Source: Nocardia sp. BSTN01 (GTDB lineage: Bacteria > Actinomycetota > Actinomycetes > Mycobacteriales > Mycobacteriaceae). From it: DNA of 64,000 nucleotides. Positions 8,693 to 17,091 of the stretch are shown here, piece after piece. The position numbers and the translations under genes were made by a program. Position 1 is the stretch's first letter. Each line of letters opens with the position of its first letter. The stretch covers positions 1 through 64,000 of the forward strand of contig NZ_JADKYP010000017.1 of the NCBI RefSeq assembly GCF_015354405.1, given 5' to 3'. The notes under the pieces were generated by a model that did not search any database, had not been told where the DNA came from, and worked only from the letters and a program-made list of their open reading frames with translations.

Positions 8693-10515
8693 CGTGCCCC
8701 CGTCCCTACGAGAGTGCCGGCCGCCTTGCGTTCCCGCGCGAGCTGCTGCACCGCGCCCAGACCGTTGACCGACGGCTTCGCCCAGAACGGCGAGCGCGAG
8801 GCCAGCATCATCAGCGGCGAGGTCACCAGGTAGAGGACGACCACGTCGAGCACGGTGGTGAGGCCGAGGGTGAACGCGAAGCCCTTCACCTGACCGGCCG
8901 CCAGGATGTAGAGCACCACCGAGGCGATGAGGCTGACGGTCTTACCGGAGAGGTTGGTCCGCTGCGCGCGAGCCCAGCCGCGCGGGACGGCGGAGCGGAA
9001 ACTGCGGCCCTCGCGCATCTCGTCCTTGATGCGTTCGAAGAACACGACGAACGAGTCCGCGGTCATACCGATACCGATGATCAAACCGGCGATACCGGCC
9101 AGGTCGAGGGTGAAGTTGATCCACCTGCCGAGCAGCACGATGATGCCGTACACCGCCACGCCCGAGGCCACCAGCGAGAATCCGGCGAGGAAGCCGAGCA
9201 TCCGGTAGTAGAGCAGGCAGTACAGCAACACCGCGATCAGACCGATCGCACCGGCGATCAAACCGGCGTGCAGTGAGGCCAGGCCCAGCGTCGCCGACAC
9301 CGTGGACGCTTCCGACACCTCGAACGACAGCGGCAGCGAACCGTACTTCAGCGAGTTGGCGAGTTCCTTGGCGGTGGAGGCGTTGAACTGACCGGTGATC
9401 TGGGTGGTGCCGCCGAGCTGCGGTCCCTGCTGCACGACCGGCGCGCTGATCACCTTCGAGTCGAGGGTGAAGGCCACCTGCTTCTGCAGGTATTCCTTGG
9501 TGAGGTCGGCCCAGGCGTCGGCGTTCTTGAACGTCAGATCGACCGCCCACTGCGACTGCTGGTTCAGCGACGAGCTCGCGTCCTTGATGTCCTGGCCGTC
9601 GATGCGCATCGGGGCCAGCAGATACACCTCGTTGCCGTCCGACGAGCAGGTCACCAGCGGCAGCTTCGGATCGTCGTTACCGGCCAGCGGGTCGGGCTTG
9701 TGGCAGTCCATCTGCTGAGCCGCCAGCTGCTGAACCTGCGGGTCGGTGCTCTGCCGCAGCGCCCGCGCCGCGTCGATCTCCTGCTTGGCCTGCTGCTGCG
9801 GCGTCAGCGCCGGATTCGGCGCACCGGACTCCGGAGACGGAGTCGGAGCGGGGGCCGGCGTCGTCGGAGCCTGCGCCGGAGCCGGGAAGACCCGGTTCTG
9901 CGCGGTCGTGCCCGAGGATTCGCCGGTACCGGACGTCTCACCCGAGGAGGCCGTCCCCGAGGCGGTGCCGGATTCGTTCGACGGCTTGGGCTCGGTACCG
10001 GACGACGCACCCGGCGTGGGGGCCTGCTGACCCGCACCCGGAGCCGGCTCCGGAGTGTTCGCCGGCGGGGTGCCGGGCTGCTCCGCGCCGGGGGCGGTCT
10101 CGCCACCGGACTGGATCTTGCCGTCGGGCCCCACCGGGAGCGGCTGGCCGACCACCGGGCGGATGTACAGCTTGGCGGTGGTGGCCAGCGACTTCGCCTG
10201 CTGCCCGTCGTTGCCGGGCACGGTGATGACCAGGTTGTTGCCGTCGATCACGACCTCGGAACCGGCCACACCGAGGCCGTTGACCCGGGATTCGATGATC
10301 TGCTGCGCCTGCTTGAGGCTGTCCTTGCTGGGCTTACCGCCGTCGGGCGTGCGCGGGGTCAGCGTGACCTGGGTTCCGCCCTGCAGGTCGATACCCAGCT
10401 TGGGTTCCGGCGATTTGTCACCGGTGAAGAACACCAACGCGTAGATCACCGCGAGCAGCACGGCGTAGACGCCGAGCAGCCGCAGCGGATGCCCCGTTCC
10501 CTTGGAAGGTGGCAC
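8689..10515 (-). CDS. secD: Protein translocase subunit SecD
   Basis: Partner of SecF in proton-driven late steps of Sec export. The 608-residue product has the N-terminal helix, the [12 protein letters not shown] motif and six-helix C-terminal block with [23 protein letters not shown]. Between about residues 135 and 250 it carries a low-complexity Pro/Ala/Gly/Ser/Thr insertion (repeated [10 protein letters not shown] and PAPTPSPES-type runs) that E. coli SecD lacks. The start is a GTG with AGGAG 9 bases upstream. yajC is the next gene upstream on the same strand, 136 bases away. Confidence 0.97.
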   Translation of the reverse strand: MPPSKGTGHPLRLLGVYAVLLAVIYALVFFTGDKSPEPKLGIDLQGGTQVTLTPRTPDGGKPSKDSLKQAQQIIESRVNGLGVAGSEVVIDGNNLVITVPGNDGQQAKSLATTAKLYIRPVVGQPLPVGPDGKIQSGGETAPGAEQPGTPPANTPEPAPGAGQQAPTPGASSGTEPKPSNESGTASGTASSGETSGTGESSGTTAQNRVFPAPAQAPTTPAPAPTPSPESGAPNPALTPQQQAKQEIDAARALRQSTDPQVQQLAAQQMDCHKPDPLAGNDDPKLPLVTCSSDGNEVYLLAPMRIDGQDIKDASSSLNQQSQWAVDLTFKNADAWADLTKEYLQKQVAFTLDSKVISAPVVQQGPQLGGTTQITGQFNASTAKELANSLKYGSLPLSFEVSEASTVSATLGLASLHAGLIAGAIGLIAVLLYCLLYYRMLGFLAGFSLVASGVAVYGIIVLLGRWINFTLDLAGIAGLIIGIGMTADSFVVFFERIKDEMREGRSFRSAVPRGWARAQRTNLSGKTVSLIASVVLYILAAGQVKGFAFTLGLTTVLDVVVLYLVTSPLMMLASRSPFWAKPSVNGLGAVQQLARERKAAGTLVGTGAR

Positions 10516-10651
10516 AGTACATATCTCCTAGGCGGTGAGGGTGGCGGCCGGAATTGCGGCATGACCTGCGAACACGGAGCACCGGCGGACGCGGGCCCAC
10601 GGACACGCCGCACCGCCGTCGCGGCGGTGAGCCTGCGACGGCGGAAGCGGG

Positions 10652-11113
10652 TCAGTCTTTGCGCAGCCGGGCTGCGGTGTCCTCGACGGATTCCTCCGCA
10701 CCGGACACCGGGGAGGAACCGTTGGCCGCCGAGCCGTTCGCGCCAGCCGATCCGTTGGTTCCGTTGGCGGCAGCACCCTCCACCGTCGTACCGGCGATCG
10801 CCTCGTCCTCCGACTCGTCCGCGGCGGAATCCGCCTCGACGGAGTCGGCGGCGTCCCCGGTGGGGCGCACGTCGCGGATGGCGGCGCGCAGCCAGGTGGT
10901 CACCACATCCTCGGCGATCTCCAGGTCGACGGTCTCCTCGTCGAGGTCGACCACGGTGCCGTAGAGGCCGGAGGTGGTGGTGACCTGGTCACCGACCTTC
11001 ACGTTCTCCTGCATATCGGCGACCTTCTGCGCTTCGCGCTTCTGGCGGCGGACACCGAGAAACATCGGTACGAGCAGAACTACCAGTAGCAGCGGAAACA
11101 GCAGGTTCGCCAT
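10652..11113 (-). CDS. yajC: Preprotein translocase subunit YajC with extended acidic tail
   Basis: Small accessory membrane subunit of SecDF. The 153-residue product starts MANLLFPLLLVVLLVPMFLG, a single membrane helix followed by RRQKREAQK and the VKVGDQVTTTSGLYGTVV core, all diagnostic of YajC. The C-terminal 60 residues form a low-complexity Glu/Asp- and Ala/Asn/Gly-rich tail that standard YajC lacks. The ATG at 11113 was chosen because the hydrophobic helix begins there; an in-frame upstream start at 11161 adds only unlikely sequence. Confidence 0.95.
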   Translation of the reverse strand: MANLLFPLLLVVLLVPMFLGVRRQKREAQKVADMQENVKVGDQVTTTSGLYGTVVDLDEETVDLEIAEDVVTTWLRAAIRDVRPTGDAADSVEADSAADESEDEAIAGTTVEGAAANGTNGSAGANGSAANGSSPVSGAEESVEDTAARLRKD

Positions 11114-11203
11114 CGTCGTAGTCGGTCCTAGTTTGGTGGGTCGGATGGGCTGTACCCACACAGTCTGCCAGCAACCTGGAATATCGCCACACCCGCGGTG
11201 TGC

Positions 11204-11240
11204 GCGGCGGGGTGCGCCACACCGGCGCGAACCCCGCCGC
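11204..11240 (-). terminator. Strong hairpin terminator after the monooxygenase gene
   Basis: Outer arms GCGGCGGGGT and ACCCCGCCGC (10 bp) enclose GCGCC/GGCGC (5 bp) with a 2-base bulge and a 5-base loop. It lies 10 bases after the monooxygenase stop and before yajC, so it separates the two transcripts. Confidence 0.7.
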
Positions 11241-11249
11241 GGCGGTGTC

Positions 11250-12743
11250 TCAGGCGGCGGGCGCGCCGTAGACGTAGTCGTCGAGCGGGAAGTTCACCGC
11301 TTCGCGGTGGGTGGTGATCGTACTGTTCGGGCGCAGCAGCGCGGCCTCGCCGTGCTGGTTGAAGTAGTAGCTGCGGGCGGTCGAGCAATCGCCGGCGTAG
11401 AACACCGACGAGCCGAGCTTCTCGGTCACGTAGTCCAGGAATCGCGCGTTGGCCTCTTCGCGCACCTCGAAGACCTGCTCACCGCGCCGACGGGCCTCGC
11501 GCAGCAGCCGGTCCATATGCTTCATCTGCGCCTCGATGGTGGTGAAGTAGGACAGACCGCTGTAGGAGTAGGGGCTGTTGAGGCTGAAGAAGTTGGGGAA
11601 CTTCGGCACCGTGATGCCCTCGTAGGCCTGGAAACGGTTGTCGCGCCAGAACTTTCCGAGATTCACCCCGTCGCGGCCGATGATCTCGACGGCCGGGAAG
11701 TTCACATCCCAGAGATTGAAGCCGGTCGCCAGGATCAGGGTGTCGATCTCGGTCTTGCGGCCGTCCGCGGTCACGATGCCGTCGGCCTCGACATGGTCGA
11801 TCGCATTGGTCTCGAGCCGCACGTGCGGTTCGTTGAAGGTCTTGAAGTAGGTGTTGGAGAAGGTGGGCCGCTTGCAGCCGAAGTCGTAGTGCGGGGTCAG
11901 CTTGTCGCGCGTCTGCTTGTCGCGCACCTGGGCCCGCAGATGCGCCTTCGCCAGCAGCGCGGCGCCCTTGTTGCCGAATCGGGCCTGCTTGTAGTGCAGG
12001 ACGCCGGAGACCATCAGCAGTTCCAGCGCGCCGGTGTTGACCAGCCGGGCCGCCTTCTGAGTCAGCGGCAGCTTCTCGAACAGCTGCTGGACCGGCTTCG
12101 GGATGGCGGTGTCGACCTTCGGCACGACCCAGATCGGGGTGCGCTGGAATACGGTCAGTTCCGCGACCTTCTTCGCGGCTTCCGGCACGAGTTGCACGGC
12201 GGTGGCGCCGGTGCCGATGACCGCGGCGCGGCGGCCGGTCAGGTCGAAATCGTCCTCCCAGGCGGTGGTGTGGATGATCTTGCCCGCGAAGCTGTCGATC
12301 CCCGGGAACGGCGGGGTGTAGGGCTGGGACAGGAAGCCGGTCGCGGTGAGCAGATAGCGAGCGGTGAGCGTCTGGCCGCCCTCGACCGAGACCACCCAGT
12401 GCGCGTGTTCGGCATCCCAGCGGGCACCGCCGACGACCTGGTTGAACCGCATCCGGCGGCGCAGATCGTAGGTGTCGGCGATGTGCTCGGCGTACTTCTT
12501 GAGTTCGGCGCCGGGAGCGAACAATCGCGACCAGTGCGGATTCGGTGCGAACGAATAGGAGTAGGTCACCGAGGCGATGTCGACCGCCAGGCCCGGATAG
12601 TGGTTGACGTGCCAGGTGCCGCCGAGGCCGTCCTCCCGTTCGAGGATCACGAAATTCTTCAGACCGAGACGATCCAGCTGAATTCCGGCCCCCATACCGC
12701 CGAATCCCGCACCGACCACCACGGCGTCGTACTGAGGTGCCAC
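11250..12743 (-). CDS. Flavin-containing Baeyer-Villiger-type monooxygenase
   Basis: FAD- and NADPH-dependent monooxygenase of 497 residues. GAGFGGMGAGI near residue 11 is the FAD dinucleotide-binding motif, and GGTWHVNHYPG near 41 is typical of the class. FAGKIIHTTAWEDD near 155 matches the Baeyer-Villiger fingerprint FxGxxxHxxxW, and GTGATAVQLVPE near 177 binds NADPH. The start is a GTG with GGAGG 6 bases upstream. The divergent TetR gene and the palindromes between them suggest substrate-induced expression. The oxidised ketone or hydrocarbon derivative cannot be read from sequence. Confidence 0.9.
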   Translation of the reverse strand: MAPQYDAVVVGAGFGGMGAGIQLDRLGLKNFVILEREDGLGGTWHVNHYPGLAVDIASVTYSYSFAPNPHWSRLFAPGAELKKYAEHIADTYDLRRRMRFNQVVGGARWDAEHAHWVVSVEGGQTLTARYLLTATGFLSQPYTPPFPGIDSFAGKIIHTTAWEDDFDLTGRRAAVIGTGATAVQLVPEAAKKVAELTVFQRTPIWVVPKVDTAIPKPVQQLFEKLPLTQKAARLVNTGALELLMVSGVLHYKQARFGNKGAALLAKAHLRAQVRDKQTRDKLTPHYDFGCKRPTFSNTYFKTFNEPHVRLETNAIDHVEADGIVTADGRKTEIDTLILATGFNLWDVNFPAVEIIGRDGVNLGKFWRDNRFQAYEGITVPKFPNFFSLNSPYSYSGLSYFTTIEAQMKHMDRLLREARRRGEQVFEVREEANARFLDYVTEKLGSSVFYAGDCSTARSYYFNQHGEAALLRPNSTITTHREAVNFPLDDYVYGAPAA

Positions 12744-12765
12744 GCCGAACCTCCCTGTTACCTGA

Positions 12766-12797
12766 CGTATCCGATACGGAATGACACATCATTCCGT
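12766..12797. promoter_or_regulatory. Overlapping palindromic operators between monooxygenase and TetR genes
   Basis: Two dyads overlap. CGTATC/GATACG with a 1-base spacer lies at 12766-12778. A longer one with 9-bp arms ACGGAATGA and TCATTCCGT and a 4-base spacer lies at 12776-12797. They lie 22 bases from the monooxygenase start and just ahead of the TetR -10, so one repressor could block both promoters. Confidence 0.6.
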
Positions 12798-12822
12798 TGC
12801 GGAACACCGTATCATCGGCTCC

Positions 12823-13446
12823 GTGCCGAAGCCATCCACACATCTGGAGCGACGCAAGGCCGAACTGCGGCAACAGATCATCGACACCGCCTTCGCCTGC
12901 TTCGCCGACAAGGGCTATCACGCCACCGGAATCGCCGATATCGCCACGGCCCTGGGAATCGGGCACGGGACGTTCTATCGCTATTTCGAGAACAAGCGCG
13001 ACATCATCGATCACGTGATCGACGATCTGGCCGCCCGGATCATCGAGGCGCTCGGAACCGAGAACGCGCCCGACGCGGCGACCTCGCTCGATGACTACCG
13101 GCATCAGCTGGACCGGATCGGGGTGGCGCTGCACCGGATCTTCCTCGAGGACCGGCGGGTCGCGCAGTTGCTGCTGTTCCAGGCGACCGGTATCGATCCG
13201 GAGTTGACGATGCGGCTCTACGGCCTGCTCGACACCGCCGACGCGCTGACCACGGGATATCTCGAACACGGGGTGGAACTCGGCTATCTGCGTGCCGATC
13301 TCGACGCCGCCAATACGGCCAAGGCGGTGACCGGCATGTTGCTGGCGGCCATCGTGCACGGACTGCGCGATCCCGATCCGGAGTCGACCGCGGGACTGGC
13401 CCAGGCGATTCCGCGACTGTTGATCGACGGGGTGCGCGCCGGCTGA
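12823..13446 (+). CDS. TetR family regulator of the divergent monooxygenase gene
   Basis: This 207-residue regulator has an N-terminal TetR DNA-binding domain: IIDTAFACFADKGYHATGIADIATALG...GTFYRYFENKRDII at residues 20-65. A helical ligand-binding domain follows. The start chosen is GTG 12823. A TATCAT -10 box lies 7 bases before it (12810-12815), which suits a leaderless mRNA, while the earlier in-frame ATG at 12781 lies inside the operator. It is divergent from the monooxygenase gene, with palindromes in between, so autoregulation and control of that gene are likely. The ligand is unknown. Confidence 0.88.
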   Translation: MPKPSTHLERRKAELRQQIIDTAFACFADKGYHATGIADIATALGIGHGTFYRYFENKRDIIDHVIDDLAARIIEALGTENAPDAATSLDDYRHQLDRIGVALHRIFLEDRRVAQLLLFQATGIDPELTMRLYGLLDTADALTTGYLEHGVELGYLRADLDAANTAKAVTGMLLAAIVHGLRDPDPESTAGLAQAIPRLLIDGVRAG

Positions 13447-13462
13447 GCGGTGTAGTAACAAT

Positions 13463-13993
13463 GTGCGGGTGACGCCGGAGTATGTGCGAGGGATCCGATT
13501 CGGGCGAGCCCCGATCGGGCACCGCGGCTACGACCCCGCCGAGGTCGACGCGTTCTGCGCCGCCCTCGCCGATGCCTTCGCGGGCCGGGCCGCGCTGAGT
13601 GCGGCCGCCATTCGCGGGCACGAATTCGGCCTGGCCGCACCCGGCCGCCGCGACTACGACCGCGACGAGGTGGACGCATTCCTCGATCGCGCCTGTGTGG
13701 AGCTGGAATTCGCGCGCTACGGACCGGCCCGGCCGCAGGTTGCGTGGCCGCCCTCGCCGGAATACGTCTCCCGGCTACGGTTTTCGGCCCCGCCGCTGGG
13801 GCGGAGCGGATATGTCGCCGACGAGGTCGACGCGTTCCGCGAGCGCGTGGCGGCGTTGCTGGCACAGGCCGCCACGGGATGGGACGCCGCGGCGATCAGA
13901 CCCGAATTCGGCAGGGCCGGGGCGGGAGTGCGGGCCTATCACTCGGGCGAGGTGGATGCCTTCGTGGACGCGGTCGCGGCGCTGGTGAGCTGA
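13463..13993 (+). CDS. Protein built of four DivIVA N-terminal-type repeats
   Basis: The 176-residue product contains four copies of a short unit. The copies read RFGRAPIGHRGYDPAEVDAF, then EFGLAAPGRRDYDRDEVDAF, then RFSAPPLGRSGYVADEVDAF, and lastly EFGRAGAGVRAYHSGEVDAF. Each matches the membrane-binding N-terminal motif of DivIVA/Wag31 (F...RGYD..EVD.F). There is no long coiled coil, unlike true DivIVA, so it may bind curved membrane or polar partners without polymerising. GTG 13463 and GTG 13469 are alternative starts. It ends 28 bases from the convergent ruvB. Confidence 0.8.
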   Translation: MRVTPEYVRGIRFGRAPIGHRGYDPAEVDAFCAALADAFAGRAALSAAAIRGHEFGLAAPGRRDYDRDEVDAFLDRACVELEFARYGPARPQVAWPPSPEYVSRLRFSAPPLGRSGYVADEVDAFRERVAALLAQAATGWDAAAIRPEFGRAGAGVRAYHSGEVDAFVDAVAALVS

Positions 13994-14021
13994 CGCCGCC
14001 GCACGGCCGTGCCGAACCCGA

Positions 14022-15149
14022 TCAGTCGAACAGGTCGAGCGTGGGCTGCGCTTCGCGACCCCGGACCTCGATGGACCCGAAGACCAGATCCGGCGGCGGC
14101 ACCAGGCCCAGATGTTCCCAGGCGGCGGCGGTGGCGACCCGCCCGCGCGGGGTCCGTGCCACCATCCCGGCGCGGACCAGGAAGGGTTCGCACACCTCCT
14201 CGACGGTGGCGGCCTCCTCCCCCACGGCCACCGCCAGCGTCGACACCCCGACCGGTCCGCCGCCGAAGCCGCGGACCAGCGCACCGAGGACCGCGCGGTC
14301 GAGCCGATCCAATCCCAGCGAGTCCACGTCGTAGACCGCCAGCGCGGCCTTGGCGATGTCCCGGGTGACCAGGCCGTCGGCCCGCACCTCGGCGTAGTCA
14401 CGCACCCGGCGCAACAGCCGGTTCGCGATGCGGGGCGTCCCCCGGGAGCGACCGGCGATCTCGGCCGCCGCGTCGGATTCGATGCGCACGCCGAGGATCG
14501 CCGCCGAGCGCTCCAGGATGCGTTGCAGTTCCTCGGGCTCGTAGAAGTCCATGTGGCCGGTGAAACCGAAGCGGTCGCGCAGCGGGCCGGTCAGCGCGCC
14601 CGAGCGCGTGGTGGCGCCGACCAGCGTGAACGGCGCGATCTCCAGTGGAATCGAGGTCGCTCCCGGCCCCTTGCCGACCACGACGTCGACCCGGAAATCC
14701 TCCATCGCCAGATACAGCATCTCCTCGGCCGGGCGGGCCATGCGGTGGATCTCGTCGATGAACAGCACATCGCCCTCGACCAGATTGCTGAGCATCGCGG
14801 CCAGGTCACCGGCGCGTTCCAGGGCCGGGCCGGACGTGATGCGCAGTGCGGTACCGAGCTCGCCGGCGATGATCATCGCCATACTGGTCTTGCCCAGTCC
14901 GGGCGGGCCGGACAGCAGGACGTGATCGGGGGTGCCGCCGCGCTGGGTCGCACCACGCAACACCAGGGCCAGCTGTTCGCGCACCCGAGGCTGGCCGATG
15001 AAGTCGTCCAGGGATTTGGGGCGCAGCCCGGCCTCGATATCACCGTCGGAGGTCAGATAGTTCGCGCTGACCGCGGATTCGCCGCCGTCCGCGCCGGTGT
15101 CGACTTCGTCGGCGCCGGAAGGGAATTCGTCGTCGTGCATCGGCGTCAC
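14022..15149 (-). CDS. ruvB: Holliday junction branch migration ATPase RuvB
   Basis: AAA+ motor that drives branch migration with RuvA. The 375-residue product has an N-terminal extension of about 25 residues, then [12 protein letters not shown], Walker [10 protein letters not shown] near residue 80, Walker B DEIHR near 131, sensor GATTRSG and the arginine-finger region GPLRDRFGF. The winged-helix C-terminus ends [13 protein letters not shown]. The GTG start overlaps the ruvA stop by 4 bases (GTGA). It is the last gene of the ruvCAB operon. Confidence 0.98.
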   Translation of the reverse strand: MTPMHDDEFPSGADEVDTGADGGESAVSANYLTSDGDIEAGLRPKSLDDFIGQPRVREQLALVLRGATQRGGTPDHVLLSGPPGLGKTSMAMIIAGELGTALRITSGPALERAGDLAAMLSNLVEGDVLFIDEIHRMARPAEEMLYLAMEDFRVDVVVGKGPGATSIPLEIAPFTLVGATTRSGALTGPLRDRFGFTGHMDFYEPEELQRILERSAAILGVRIESDAAAEIAGRSRGTPRIANRLLRRVRDYAEVRADGLVTRDIAKAALAVYDVDSLGLDRLDRAVLGALVRGFGGGPVGVSTLAVAVGEEAATVEEVCEPFLVRAGMVARTPRGRVATAAAWEHLGLVPPPDLVFGSIEVRGREAQPTLDLFD

Positions 15150-15751
15150 CGATTCCGGCCGAGGATCGCCAGCGCGGCCCGCAGCGCCTGCGAGGTCCCC
15201 AGCTCGGGTTGTTCGGCGAGGACGCCGTCGACGGCCGGCTCGGCCTGCTTCACCGGGAAGCCGAGACCGGTCAGCGCCTCCACGACCTGATCACGTACCG
15301 GGGTGACGACCGGGGCGGGCGCCGCGCCCGGCGGTGCGGACTGCACGGGAACCAGATTCACCTTGTCGCGCAGTTCGACCACCATGCGCTCGGCACCGCG
15401 CTTTCCGATCCCCGGCACTCGCGTCAGGGCCGCGACATTGCTCTCCGCCAACGCTTTTCGCAGCGCCTCGGGCTCGAGCACCGCCAGCACCGCCATCGCC
15501 AGCCGGGGACCGACACCGGATACGGTCTGCAGCAGCCCGAACAGATCGCGCGCCTCGGTGTCGGCGAAGCCGTACAGCGTCATCGAATCCTCGCGCACGA
15601 TCATCGCGGTGTAGAGGCGGGCCTCGTCGCCGCGGGTGAGACCGGCCAGCGTGGAGGGGGTGGCGTTGAGCCGGTAACCGATACCCGCGGCTTCCAGCAC
15701 CGCGTGGTCGAGACCGATCTCCAGCACCTCACCGCGCACCGACGCGATCAC
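15146..15751 (-). CDS. ruvA: Holliday junction-binding protein RuvA
   Basis: Tetrameric protein that binds Holliday junctions and loads RuvB. The 201-residue product starts with GTG as [13 protein letters not shown], the N-terminal OB fold. Helix-hairpin-helix motifs follow ([17 protein letters not shown] and [19 protein letters not shown]), and then a flexible Pro/Ala linker and the RuvB-contacting domain III ([22 protein letters not shown]). Its start overlaps the ruvC stop (GTGA) and its stop overlaps the ruvB start, so the three proteins are translationally coupled. Confidence 0.98.
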   Translation of the reverse strand: MIASVRGEVLEIGLDHAVLEAAGIGYRLNATPSTLAGLTRGDEARLYTAMIVREDSMTLYGFADTEARDLFGLLQTVSGVGPRLAMAVLAVLEPEALRKALAESNVAALTRVPGIGKRGAERMVVELRDKVNLVPVQSAPPGAAPAPVVTPVRDQVVEALTGLGFPVKQAEPAVDGVLAEQPELGTSQALRAALAILGRNR

Positions 15752-16317
15752 CTGGTCACCGCCTTTCGTTGCTGGGCAAGCCTTTCGGCGTATCTGCGCC
15801 GCGCCTGTTCGGCCTGGGCCTCCGCCTTCGCCATCCGCTCCAGCATCGGCGCCCGCCAGCAGTGGCAGATCGCCAGCGCCAGGGCGTCGGCCGCATCGGC
15901 CGGTTTCGGCGCCGTCTGCAAGCCTAGGATGCGGGTCACCATGGCGGTCACCTGAGCCTTGTCCGCCGAGCCGTTGCCGGTCACCGCGGCCTTGACCTGG
16001 CTCGGGGTGTGGAAGGCGACGGGGATGCCGCGACGCGCCGCCGCGAGCGCGATCACCCCGCCGGCCTGCGCGGTGCCCATCGCGGTGCGGACGTTGTGCT
16101 GGGAGAAGACCCGCTCGATCGCGACCGCTTCGGGCCGATGAGTGTCCATCCAGTGCTCGGCGGCGTCGGCGACGCCCAGTAGCCGCTGCGCGAGATCCAT
16201 ATCGGCCGGTGTGCGCACCACGTCGACGTCGAGCGCGGTGACCTGACGCCCCAGCCCGCCCTCGACGATGCTCAGGCCGCACCGGGTGAGCCCGGGGTCG
16301 ACACCCATCACCCGCAC
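15748..16317 (-). CDS. ruvC: Crossover junction endodeoxyribonuclease RuvC
   Basis: Resolvase that nicks Holliday junctions symmetrically. The 189-residue product reads [14 protein letters not shown] at its N-terminus, giving the first catalytic Asp. The second acid is in [21 protein letters not shown], and the last two are in [15 protein letters not shown] 16317 is the chosen start; an in-frame ATG two codons later would trim it little. The operon is read from a region with a LexA box at 16340-16355. Confidence 0.97.
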   Translation of the reverse strand: MRVMGVDPGLTRCGLSIVEGGLGRQVTALDVDVVRTPADMDLAQRLLGVADAAEHWMDTHRPEAVAIERVFSQHNVRTAMGTAQAGGVIALAAARRGIPVAFHTPSQVKAAVTGNGSADKAQVTAMVTRILGLQTAPKPADAADALALAICHCWRAPMLERMAKAEAQAEQARRRYAERLAQQRKAVTR

Positions 16318-16339
16318 GAAAATGCACCCCTGTCGAGTC

Positions 16340-16355
16340 GCGAACAATTGTTCGA
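16340..16355 (-). promoter_or_regulatory. LexA (SOS) box upstream of ruvCAB
   Basis: On the minus strand TCGAAC-AATT-GTTCGC matches the mycobacterial LexA consensus TCGAAC(N4)GTTCGA at 15 of 16 positions, counting the free spacer. It lies 22 bases before the ruvC start. DNA-damage induction of ruvCAB is therefore likely. Confidence 0.75.
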
Positions 16356-16441
16356 AGTCTAACCGAGAGCCCCCGCACCGGCGGCCACCGACACGGAGCC
16401 CGAGCACGGCGAGCCCGCGGACCGCGGGGTGGCGAACCCGC

Positions 16442-16960
16442 CTATTCCGGTGCGGCCAGCGCGGATTCGAAGATCCGATGCGCGGTCGCGTCGAACAGGA
16501 CGAAACGGACCTCGGTGGCACCGGTGCGGGCAGCCCGGACGGTCTCGAGGGCGATCCGGGCGCCGTCGTCGAGGGGCCAGCCGTAGACACCGGTGGAAAT
16601 CGCCGGGAAGGCGATCGTGCGCGCGCCCAATTCCTCTGCGACACGCAAGGATTCGCGATAGCAGGAGGCCAGCAGACCGGAGCGGTCGTGCTTCGCCGCC
16701 CAGACCGGGCCGACGGTGTGGATCACCCAGCGGGCGGGCAGGTTGCCGGCCGTCGTCGCCACGGCCGCGCCGGTGGGCAGCCCGTCCGGATAGGTCGTCG
16801 CCCGCAACTGCTTGCAGGCGGCCAGGATGTCGGGTCCGCCCCTGCGATGGATCGCACCGTCGACACCGCCGCCACCCAGCAACCGGGAGTTGGCGGCATT
16901 GACCACGGCGTCCACGTCCTGTTCGGTGATATCCCCGCGCACCAGCACGATCTCGGCCAT
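16442..16960 (-). CDS. Macro-domain protein (ADP-ribose-binding, YmdB-like)
   Basis: This 172-residue protein is a single macro domain that binds ADP-ribose; relatives hydrolyse O-acetyl-ADP-ribose or remove ADP-ribose from proteins. Visible motifs are [33 protein letters not shown] (adenine and distal ribose binding), VIHTVGPVW and the C-terminal [13 protein letters not shown] loop that grips the diphosphate. ATG 16960 gives the standard N-terminus [11 protein letters not shown]; an in-frame ATG at 16969 adds three residues. No ADP-ribosyltransferase gene is adjacent. It is divergent from the esterase gene. Confidence 0.9.
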   Translation of the reverse strand: MAEIVLVRGDITEQDVDAVVNAANSRLLGGGGVDGAIHRRGGPDILAACKQLRATTYPDGLPTGAAVATTAGNLPARWVIHTVGPVWAAKHDRSGLLASCYRESLRVAEELGARTIAFPAISTGVYGWPLDDGARIALETVRAARTGATEVRFVLFDATAHRIFESALAAPE

Positions 16961-17091
16961 ATGGCCCATTGTGCCCGCGCCGGGCTCACACGGCGCCGGA
17001 CTACGCCACTCCCGGCCGTACCGGACTCCGAGCGAGTTCACAGGGTTTCTCGAGGAACGCCACCGACAATTACGCCGTGTTCCCAGCGCCC

